Source of the DNA: Dryas octopetala
Taxonomy: Eukaryota; Streptophyta; Magnoliopsida; Rosales; Rosaceae
Assembly: GCA_963921425.1 (NCBI GenBank)
Contig: OY992833.1
Span: 30,738,698 to 30,802,697, forward strand
Direction: 5' to 3'
DNA length: 64,000 nucleotides
The notes beneath the pieces are model-generated. The model did no database searches and had not been told where the DNA came from. It saw nothing but the letters and a program-made list of their open reading frames with translations. Of the stretch, positions 54,669 to 64,000 are shown piece by piece (the first letter of the stretch is position 1; every line of letters begins with the position of its first letter). The position numbers were made by a program, and so were the translations under genes.

Positions 54669-56974
54669 TCTGAATATATATAGAAACAAAATTTAAAGTG
54701 CTCTTTCCTATTCCCGGCCTCTCTCCTTACGAAAATAGCTAAGTTAAGACAGAGAACTGATAAGCCAGATAGAGCAGAGATTGAGACTTTGAGAGAGAGA
54801 GAGAGAGTAGTTATAATATGTACTTTGAGGTCCCTAGCTAGCGAGCTAACATGCATAAATATATTAATTGAAAGTGTGGATAAAAGCTAGGCAGGGTGAC
54901 ACACTGACACTATGATTTTGCATGAGAAGGAAAACATTCAATACCCTTATACTAGACAGATGTATACGGTACTAATGAGCAATTTGAAAATAAGGGTGCA
55001 ATTAATCTTCGAAGATATATATAGAAGAGTTTGCCTTCATGCATGCCTACTGGATCTCATCACACATTTATTATTCAACCAAACCTAATTTGTAAGTGTT
55101 CAAACAAAAAAAACTTTGTAAGTGTGTGAAGGAAATTGGAGCATTCAACCACACATGTGTGAACTTGCTTGGATACTGTGGAGGAAATGAAAATATCTAA
55201 TCCAAAATTAATTGACAGTAGAAGAAGTTTTAGATCCTTCAAGGTTATAGCTATATATCTGCAATGCAGTTCTTTTTTTGTTTAGTTTTTTTGAAATGTC
55301 TCGTTCAAAAAAGTTCACTTAATTAAGCCCTCCTAGACCTTCTGAACCAAAAAAAGACCTTAAGACTAAGCCTAATTTATTTGGACAAAAAAAATTAAAT
55401 AAGGACCAAATTGTATTTTTATTTGTTGAAAGGCACTACATGCATGAGCCAATTAGAGATCGATTATTATTAAGAAAACTCTCTCTTTCTCATTTCTATC
55501 AATACAGAAATTTTCAACTATACCCTTATAGTACCTTTAATAATGGAAATAACATATTTTAAAATTAAAAATAATATAATTCCAATTGCCCCATTTTTTT
55601 CTTAACGCCCATCTGATCTCACTCTCTAACTTCTAGTATATTTTCACGCATGCAGTTCAATTCTTGTGTGAAATTGATCTAATATATATTTTATTCGAGA
55701 ATCAAAAAATAGAACACATGACATACTTGAAGATTCATGAGTACTTTGATCATGTATATATAGTACTTAATCATGTTGAGACTCTTTTTTTTTTTTTTTT
55801 GGCCACTAATCATGTTGAGACTCTAAATTCAAGCATTTGTACATATAAATGTAACTAGTTAATTAGCGTGTTATATGTTTATTTTATTCTTGTAATATAT
55901 AAAAAGTCTAAATTATGTGAGAAGTGAAATTAAGGTATGAAAAATAGCTTTATAATTAATCAGAGATTTCTTTCTCTTTTTTTTTTAAAAAAAAAGAAGA
56001 GAAAAAAGTGTCTAAACTTTTAATTTTAATAAAATGAAGAGTAGACTCGATCAACGTTCTTTGACTGTGAGATATGTATGAAGAAATCTAAGCATTCATC
56101 ATAAAACTAATTGACAATAAAAGAAGTAGCCCATAAGCCACTAGACAAGGTTATAATTTTTCAATGTGGGACAATACTCCACATTCTCACACTCCTCCGC
56201 ATGTGTGGCGTCATTTTAAGCCAAACACGTAGATAACTCATATTTATATTAGATGACGTGAAGCACGTGTGACCGCTTAATTAGCCTAATGCACATGGGT
56301 GAACCTACTCTGTTATTATGAAGAAATTTAGATATCTATTTCAAAACCAATTGACAATAAAAGGGATAGCCCAAGACTCTCTTATAAGCCACTAAGAATT
56401 ATAATTTTCTAATATGGAACAACACTCCACATTCTCACAATGCACACTAGCTTATATGTGCCATAGAATTAAGTTGAAATATTTTTGTTAGGGTTTAATG
56501 TACCACAGAGCAAACATTTTTTCCAATAAAACAAATGACGGTCGGAATATTTGGGTCTCATTTGAAAGCTATTTGCTAGTATTTTTTTTTTTTGGGTCAA
56601 ATTTGCTAGTATTTAATTGTCTCCATCTAGCTTTACCTGCAATAATTTTGCTACTGGCCACACTTGCCTACGTACAGTCACAGAAGCGCAACCACTTTAA
56701 ATAGGACACTTATTTGTCCATATTTTACAGTGTCTATTACGTACAAATGTACAATGCGCACAGAAGTGCAACACTTATTTAGAAACCATAATTAATTCTA
56801 CTCTATTTAAATTCTTCGTGGGGCGTATCGTTTTTCACATTATAATTACAAAACTTCATTTTGAAATTATAACGTATTCTATCAATAATAAATATCAAAA
56901 AAACTCTTTCAATCAAATAAATATTTCAATTATTTTATTTATGTGTTTGTCTTTTGAAAGCTAGTAACTTGTTT
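54669..56974. other. WOX upstream region and intergenic DNA
   Basis: Promoter and leader of the WOX gene, with a (GA)n tract at 54791-54806, then AT-rich DNA with short duplications (aatcatgttgagactct at about 55768 and 55808). No further gene is supported. Confidence 0.5.
56080..56445. repeat. Two direct copies of a ~120-bp repeat, 240-bp period
   Basis: Copies 56080-56197 and 56320-56445 share 'aattgacaataaaag', 'tagccca', 'ataagccacta' and 'ctccacattctcaca'. The ~120-bp spacer between them has two CACGTG-like sites. It could be the direct terminal repeats of a very small retroelement (TRIM-like) or a partial tandem duplication. Confidence 0.65.
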
Positions 56975-57525
56975 GAGGAAATTACAGATTTGGTCAACTT
57001 ATTTTATACCTAGTTCAATTTTGGTCCACGATATTTTTTAAGTTTTTTTTTTGTCCACTAATTATTTCATTTGTTCAATAAAGGTCCAGATTTGTGATTT
57101 TAAATATTTTGGGTTGTGTTTTCTTCAATTATAATTGAAGTATAAATTATATTTTATCATTTCTTAGTCATAAAACAAATTTGGAGTATTAGAATCTAAG
57201 AGAATTGAGATTGGGTGAAGTTTGAAAAATTGGCAGTTTCAGGTACCCTACTTTGGGATCAATTATCTTGAGTTTTAAAACTCCAATTTGAATGATCTTT
57301 ATATATATGGTTGTAAAGAAGAAATGCATACCTTTAAAACAAGTATACGTTTGCTGAATTTGGGTGAGATTTGATAGGGTAAAAGGCAGACTAAATTTGA
57401 GAAAACAAATCTGGATCTTTATTGAACAAGTGGAACAATTAGTGGACCAAAACAGAACTTAAAAAAGATTGTGGACCAAAATTAAACTAGGTATAAAATA
57501 ACTGGACTAAATCTGTAATTTCCTC
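56975..57525. mobile_element. Mutator-like MITE, family A copy 3
   Basis: 551 bp, same termini and orientation as copies 1 and 2, flanked by a perfect 10-bp duplication taacttgttt (56965-56974 and 57526-57535). The arms are well preserved, and a 4-bp 'atat' expansion sits at about 57301. Confidence 0.93.
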
Positions 57526-57535
57526 TAACTTGTTT

Positions 57536-58554
57536 TATTGAACTCATTTCATATCATGATTCAAATGTTAAAAATCAACAACGTTTATTAATTCTTTTCG
57601 AAACTCAAAAAAGTTTTCATAGACCATCTGTCAATTGCTCAATGAACAACTTCTTTGATGGGTGTAATAAACGAAAATCAATTATCCGAATAATCTATTT
57701 TTAGGTCTTTATTTAAGAGTCATTCATGTGTTTATCCAATAAATAATAATCTTTACAAAAAATTAGATAAATACAAAATAATTTAATTAATTGATTATTA
57801 ATAAGGCTATTACTACTTAAGAAGATGCTATATGTCCCAACTTTTTTCCTCAACTATTATTTTTGAACTTATATGTCATTCATATACTAATTAACAGGCT
57901 CCTTTTATTGAGAGATGCCTCAAATAATTTTATTTAACAGATTCTTTATGGGGCCCACTATATATAGTATTTCAATGATTTGAATTATTTATTTTTTAGG
58001 TCTATATTCAAAGATCATCCTTACAAAAAATTAGACAAATCGAAAACCATTAAGCTATCAAAGTTTGATCAAATATATAGATGAACAAAATATTTTCCAC
58101 AAACACTTGAAAATGTCAAATGATTCCTGATTAATCTAATTTTTTGTAAGGACAATCCTTCAATGAAGACAAAAAAAAAAATAGATGATTTCGATCATCA
58201 AACAACTCTACAAAAGTTTAAAATAGGAATTTATAAAAAAAAAAAAATCTATCCAATAAATTGATATCACATAAATTATGAAATAGAAGTTAAAAAAAAA
58301 AATTAGCTAGGAGATTAAGCATTTGCAAAATTTAGGAACCAATTATTAAGATCGGAACAAGAGCTGGATGTGGTATTAATTATTGGTCTCCAACCAAATA
58401 TATATCTGTTCGATCAAGAAGTGGTATTATTGTTATCAACTGTTTGAATGATCTTGAAGACGTACCGCTTAATTTGATGTAGAAACTAAGTGTGCTAGGA
58501 AGAGAAGCTGCAATCACGTACGTGGCTCATACAATTGCCAATTAGTATATATAT
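57536..58554. other. AT-rich intergenic region
   Basis: No gene seen. A phrase of the type 'tttaggtct-tatt-aa-a-tcat' followed by 'ttacaaaaaattaga' recurs near 57700-57770 and 57995-58040, with an inverted trace at 58134-58160. It is probably old transposon debris. Confidence 0.4.
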
Positions 58555-58945
58555 ATACACAGTAATGATCATTCGCTCACCATAAAGCGGCGAATTCTCT
58601 TCTCATCTAACCACCCAACAATGAATTTCAAAGATCTGAACCGTTCATATTTTAGAACATCATTTAAAAATTACCCTTGCAAAAATTCAGCCAAATCGGA
58701 AACTGTTTAGCCAGTGTATTACTGTTAACATCATTTCAATCTTATCTAACGAATTATATATGTCTGCAAAGTTTGGAGGACCAAATAATTATCGATTTGA
58801 CTGATTTTTTTACATGAACGACCCTTAAGGATTGACTTAAAAAATGGACGGTCCCGATCATTGAATTCCCCGCACCGTAGCGAGCGAGTGGTTAGGTGAG
58901 CGGAGAATTCCCCACTCTATGGTGAGCGGTGATCATTTCTGTATA
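58555..58945. mobile_element. TIR element (MITE), unclassified
   Basis: Left end tacacagtaatgatcattcg, then 'ctcaccataaagcggcgaattctc'. The right end is the inverted form, with 'gagaattccccactctatgg' and 'tgagcggtgatcatttctgta'. The arms are about 60 bp and imperfect, and contain a duplicated 'gaattc' half. The flanks are TA repeats, so no target duplication can be assigned. Noncoding. Confidence 0.72.
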
Positions 58946-59719
58946 TATATATATATATATATATATCTTTTCATCTCTAATCAATTAATAATATTAGAGC
59001 TCCTAAAACTTTAGAAAAAGTTTTAATCATCAAATCATATGGCATGTGACATGACAATATTTCGTTAGAAACAACTAAAATTTAAAGTGATGAATTTAAA
59101 TCTGGACAAATAAATAGTTAAAATCTAAAATTTTTAAATTTTTGAAATTACTCTATAACTATAAAATTTTCTTATATTTAATTTAAATTAAAAATCATCC
59201 CCAAATTAATAATAATAAATGCATGCCAAATAGGTAACCTTTAATATTTAAGTTAATGTGGTATCTCTTATCTCAAAAAGTAAAAATTTAATGGGTTCTG
59301 TCTACCATGTAGCCGGTCGTGTATTTGTTTCCTTGAAGTTCATTTGGGCTGGGACCGCTGGGTTTAAAATAATATAAAAATTCTAATTAATAATGAACGT
59401 ACGCACATGAAAGGTTTTTTCATTTATATTTAATTTTGTGTCCCTTTCTATAAGATAACAGTATAACACAAATTGATTTCAAATTGGTGGACAACATATA
59501 TAAATATAGAAAATTAGAATTAAATATTAAATATTAATAATTTTTTGGTATAGCATGAAGATTATATAATATTTCAATTGAACTACCAAATTTAAATGTA
59601 GTTTTTTAGATTAGGTCACAAATATGTTGACCCATTTGATTTGAGCATTTTTCATTTGACATTTTTGTTCTTTGGCCCACATATGATGGGTGTTAGTTAA
59701 AATTTATAAGGTTTTAACA

Positions 59720-60030
59720 AAATTGCCCTTTAGACTTTTATATTATCTTGAAAATTTGCTAATATAGTCTTAACTTCACATTTAGTTGTGACTGTACGAC
59801 ACTCACAACTTCAAATTTAGTTGTGACTGAATGACAGTCACATCTAAGTTGTTAGACAGTCACAGTTAAGTTGTGACTTAATTGAATTTTTTTCAGAGAA
59901 ATTATACTACAACATAGTATAAATAGAGGTCAAAACAATACTTTTACTCAAAATAATATATAGTATAGTGGTGTGAGTTGTCTATTTTAATTTACCAAGA
60001 CAGTTACAGTTAAGTTGTGACTAGATTGAT
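59720..60030. repeat. Clustered short repeats of 'agttgtgact'
   Basis: At least five occurrences of cacagttaagttgtgact-like or catttagttgtgactg-like words, some in direct and some in inverted arrangement (agtcacaactt). A degenerate local repeat without coding potential. Confidence 0.6.
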
Positions 60031-60639
60031 TTTTTTTTTTAATACAATATAGTATAAATTAATGTAATATTTGTGATGTAATTTTATTTTTATTTTTTTA
60101 TTGTAGTTGCATGTGATATAATATTTATAAATTCTAATATTTTTTACTTTATTATTTTGTTTGACTTTTCAACTAGTACCTAATCTAAAATGTTATTTAA
60201 TTTTTGTACCTAAACTAAAAAGTTATTGAAATTTAATAGTTAAAATCAATGGACCTATATAAATAACTATCCCAACCTCATAATTGGAAAATATTTTTTG
60301 GTGTAACCGATATACCGCCACGTGGAGTAACTAATCCAACGTGTCATAATATGGATGAATGTTATTAATATTATATTCGAGGAGAGATAAACATACCGTC
60401 CAATAATACCCTTATACATTAGATTGGTTATACGATATAACAGTGTATCATTTACACATTAAAAATTCTCCAGAATTGGCATGCACGCCTAGCTAGCTTG
60501 TTGTCCCTAAGTAACGGATCACTTTGTAGACTTTGCCATAATTTTTCTGTCCCTATATTAATATTGCTTCCTCATTTATCTCTTACCCAGTAGCCATTTA
60601 CCTCACCACTGAAACTATGTTCCTATATGTAGTAATATA

Positions 60640-61749
60640 GAGAGCAGTTTTGCTCACCTCCTTTAACTCAGGTGTATGCTCACCTCCCATCTAAAATGCT
60701 GCCATGTGTTTAAAAAATTAACCATAAGTTAATCTATTATATTTAATTAGTCATGATATTATAATGATGAGAGAGAAAAATAATTTGACAACTATTTTCT
60801 AATTTTATCCTTATCTTTTATTACTCAACTTTTTTCCACTTTTTTATTACCTATTAATTTTTATTTTCTCTTTTATTTAATTATTTCTAATAATTTTTGC
60901 TTCTTTTGTTTTTTTCTCTTCTCCAGTACGCCTCTAATATCTAAAAAACCACATGCATTTAATAATTTTTTGCTTTTTTTTTTTGCTCTTTTTTAGTATG
61001 CCTCCAGTACCCAAAAAACCACATCCAATTTTTTTGGATCTTCTCATGTATACACCTTTTATCTACTTTTTTAATTGATTAAAAAAAAAATAATCCAACA
61101 ACACATTTTTTTTTTTTGCCTAAGAATTCTTCTTTCTTGTCTCATACATGACCTTTTCAGATCAAACAAATTCTTAGGTCAATCCAAGGTGTTGCAGCAT
61201 TTGAAGAGAGAAGAATAGTTGCAACGACATAGTTTTTTTTTTTTAACTCATGTAACTTTTTTATTGGATTTTCTATGTATGTAAATGAGTTGTTTTAGAT
61301 TTTTGTTTGGCCAACATTTTAGATTAAACTTTGCAAATGAGTTTTTTGTTCGAATTGCAAATGTGTTGTTAGAATATTTTTATTTTTTAATTAATTAAAA
61401 AAATAGATAAATGTGTATACATGAGAAGACCCAAAAAAATGGATGTGATTTTTTGAATACTAGAGGCGTACTGGAGAAGAGCAAAAAAACAAAAGAAGTA
61501 AAAATTATTAGAAATAATTAAATAAAAGAGAAAAGAGAAATTAACGGGTGATAAAAAAAAGTTGAGTAATAAAAGATAAGGATAAAATAAGAAATGAGTT
61601 GTCAAATTATTTTTCTCTTTCATCATTATAACATCATAAATAATTAAATACAATAGTTAACTCATGATTAGTTTTTTAAACACGTGGCAATATTTTAGAT
61701 GGGAGGTGAGCATACACCTGAGTTAAAGGAGGTGAGCAAAACTGCTCTC
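60640..61749. mobile_element. Fold-back Mutator-like element, 1.1 kb
   Basis: Termini GAGAGCAGTTTTGCTCACCT and its complement. The arms extend roughly 440 bp each (e.g. aggtgtatgctcacctccc, catgagaagacccaaaaaaa-type segments), leaving a short unpaired centre (about 61100-61380). A perfect 10-bp duplication tagtaatata flanks it (60630-60639 and 61750-61759). The open frame inside the right arm is not a gene. Confidence 0.92.
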
Positions 61750-61759
61750 TAGTAATATA

Positions 61760-63965
61760 TATAGTACATCCTAGCAGCTTTTAAGATCATTAATTATTAG
61801 ATATACAAAAATATCGATCCGTGCATGCTTCAAATCTGAAAAGATTGATCTCTGGATCGATATTTTTTTTGGGCAAAGATCTCAGGATCGATATATATGT
61901 TTCGTAGCCATCGACCGTCTTTATTGTGAATAAAACTAGCTGCATTCTCCTCCTTGTACGTACAACTCATTAATATTGCTGAATTATAGAGTTTAATGTC
62001 AACGGAAAAGAAGTAGTGCTCTACTGTACTTAGATGCTCTAATAATAAGTACTCAAATACTCAAAAATATATATTGGTTTAAAAAGAAAGAAAAACAAAT
62101 TTTAGAAGATGATATGGGAACCGCGGAGAACGAGGGAATATATTTAATTCATATTCAAATTACCTAAATTGGATACCGAATTGCTTTAATTAGCTAGATA
62201 CTAGCCGGCATTAATTAATTAATTAATTATGGTAAATGATTGTTTTAAGTTATTTAAAATTAATAAACCCTAAAAATAGGATGGTTGAACTATATTTGAC
62301 ATATGCCATATTAATTATTTGAGATTCAAAGGCCAAAATTCAAATAAGGGCCAATCCAGTGAATTTGTAAAAAAAATTAGTGCATCTGTAAAAAAAAAAA
62401 AAAAATTCTGTGTATCTGTAAAAATACAATAAATGAATATGCAAAATCAATGCATTTGTTCAAAAAAGTCAATGCATTTGTAAAAATACAATAAATGCAT
62501 TTGCAAAATTAATACATCTATAAAAATACTACAAGTGCATTTGTAAAAATTTCATAAATTATCTTTTATACCAACTTTTTAAGTTAAGGTCCTCTGCACC
62601 AAATTTATTAGTGGGTTAATACTATGAGATCATTTATTATATTATATATTTCAATGATTTTTCGATACTTATTAAATTTCCGACTGAGATGCTTTCACCA
62701 TTCATCTCTATCTTTACTCTTTAGCAGAGCCTTGAAGTTTTGCCGGTGAGAAGTTACTATACTTTTAAGTCTTTTTGTACTGGAGGGGGACAAAGGCCCA
62801 GATAATTTACTATATTTATTAAAGGCACTGCTACGTTTATACATTCATTAGATATGATATATATCAGACCAACAGAAATTGGACTTGTAAATTTCTTATA
62901 AATGGTAGGTATAAGCCATAACTGTTGTTCAGATTAAAAACTTGAGACTCAATTAATGAAATACAGACAATTATATCATTATCTATGAACATAAACTCTA
63001 GTTCAAGTGGCATTAGTATAGGCGGGATAACATTGAATTATGACTCAATTTTTGATAGAGGAAACAGAAATATTGTTTTAATTTTTTTTTCTTTAACACT
63101 GCTCTGCTCATTAATAATCCTATTCAATTTTTTATAGATGAAAAAGAAATATTTTTTTTTCTCCAACACTGCTTTACTCATTAGTAATTCTACTGAACAA
63201 ACACGACTAAAATTCTATTTATACTATTTCAACTTATCATGTTTGGCACTTTCTCTCTAGTAAATGTGAGATGACTAATTGACTAGTTGTGATTGAGTCT
63301 CATTTTTATTACAAAGATGATACAAGATATAGTAAATTCAAATAGTACAAATGTTACGGTTGCATTTAATGTTTTATTTTAATGTTTTATTTTGTTGTTA
63401 TGTTGAATAAGTCTTTGGTTTGTTAGATAAGAAGTTTATTAGGGTAAGGAGTAGTGGAGTACTGTTAATGTTAGTGGGTTTATGGGTCAGTTGAGTCCTG
63501 CTCTTGTTTGACTCACATGTCCTATTTTTTTGTAATTTTGTTTAGCTCACACCTATTTAATTAAGGTGAAGAAGACTTGAATAAAAAGATCAGAGAATTA
63601 AGTAAATAACGTGTTTAACGTTAAAGGTCAAAAGCTCCTTTGTTAGCCTTACTGTTTTTGAGGTCACGAGTTCCTCTATAAGCCCCCAAATTCCAATTTT
63701 CCATTGTTCTTCTTAGTTTTCCCTCTTAGTCACAAATAACAATATTCAAATAAGCATGTAATGTTGTGGTTGTCAATGATAAATAATAGGGAAATTTTTA
63801 GCAAAATGGCATAAACATTGAGTTATCATGATTGATGATACGACCTTCACTTTGTATCATCTAAGGATCAAACATTTTATTTTGATGGGTTTGCCTCCTA
63901 CTCCTGAAGCTAATTATTGCAGGTGGCAACACCAACAGCTGCAGCAAGATGCCATGAATCATGAA
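61760..63965. other. AT-rich intergenic region
   Basis: No gene recognised. It contains a degenerate repeat block at 62365-62555 and AT-rich sequence. A stretch at 63350-63620 has AATAAA-like and short repeated words but no proven LTR. Confidence 0.45.
62365..62555. repeat. Degenerate 'tgcatttgtaaaaa' repeats
   Basis: Seven to eight imperfect copies of (a)tgca(t/c)(c/t)tgtaaaaatac(aa/ta), of irregular spacing. Low complexity, noncoding. Confidence 0.75.
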
Positions 63966-64000
63966 TAGGGATGGCCATTTTACCCGTGGGTTTGGGTACC
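63966..64000. mobile_element. Possible start of a hAT-like MITE, cut by the window end
   Basis: The last 35 bp (tagggatggccattttaccc and onward) resemble the terminus of a common plant hAT-type MITE. Only one end is visible, so this is a pattern match from memory. Confidence 0.3.

Noticed and set aside
61387-61653. 88-codon open frame on the minus strand
   Set aside because: Lies wholly in the right arm of the fold-back element and is mirrored in the left arm.
63350-63620. Solo LTR
   Set aside because: Polyadenylation-like words near 63580 are suggestive, but I could not find TG...CA ends or a target duplication.

Overview
The window is nuclear DNA from a flowering plant. Genes are split by many short GT-AG introns, the intergenic space is AT-rich and full of small inverted-repeat transposons, there is a nuclear-type tRNA-Ser, and every protein is a plant family member (SULTR3 sulfate transporter, SEC12-like WD40 protein, plant O-fucosyltransferase, WUSCHEL-type homeodomain). 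I read it as a eudicot, probably a rosid; the species cannot be named from the sequence.

Layout. 179-8206 (+): 5'-truncated protein with two uridine-kinase-like domains and two CYTH-like regions (UKC-like). 9777-13383 (+): SEC12-like ER protein (STL2P/PHF1 family). 14440-18287 (-): SULTR3;3-type transporter. 21604-21685 (-): tRNA-Ser(AGA). 25547-26046 (+): 10 kDa chaperonin. 31644-38082 (+): O-fucosyltransferase of the ESMERALDA1 type. 44999-48742 (+): PhyH-family 2-oxoglutarate dioxygenase. 53055-54668 (-): divergent WUSCHEL-related homeobox gene (WOX1/WOX6 clade). I reconstructed all splice junctions by hand. For every gene the exon lengths sum to an open frame.

The genes do not form a pathway and there is no operon logic. 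What links them is conserved order. From memory, UKC, STL2P, ESMD1, PhyH and WOX6 are consecutive in Arabidopsis (At2g01460-At2g01500), while SULTR3;3 and a GroES-like gene are adjacent elsewhere (At1g23090-At1g23100). This window interleaves both sets, as expected if it keeps an ancestral order that was fractionated after duplication in the Arabidopsis lineage.

The space between and inside genes is shaped by non-autonomous DNA transposons, several with clear target-site duplications. They include three same-orientation copies of a ~550-bp Mutator-like MITE (8773, 50969, 56975); a 4.2-kb Mutator-like element with ~200-bp inverted termini (39245-43486) that carries a nested MITE, a G-rich tandem block and a hairpin-forming 30-bp tandem array; a 1.1-kb fold-back element (60640-61749); a Tourist-like MITE; a hAT-like MITE; and an intronic MITE in the PhyH gene. 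An intron of the O-fucosyltransferase gene holds a tRNA-derived SINE. No transposase or reverse transcriptase gene was found. I saw nothing that I would call a new defence or enzymatic system; the most unusual structure is the composite 4.2-kb element.
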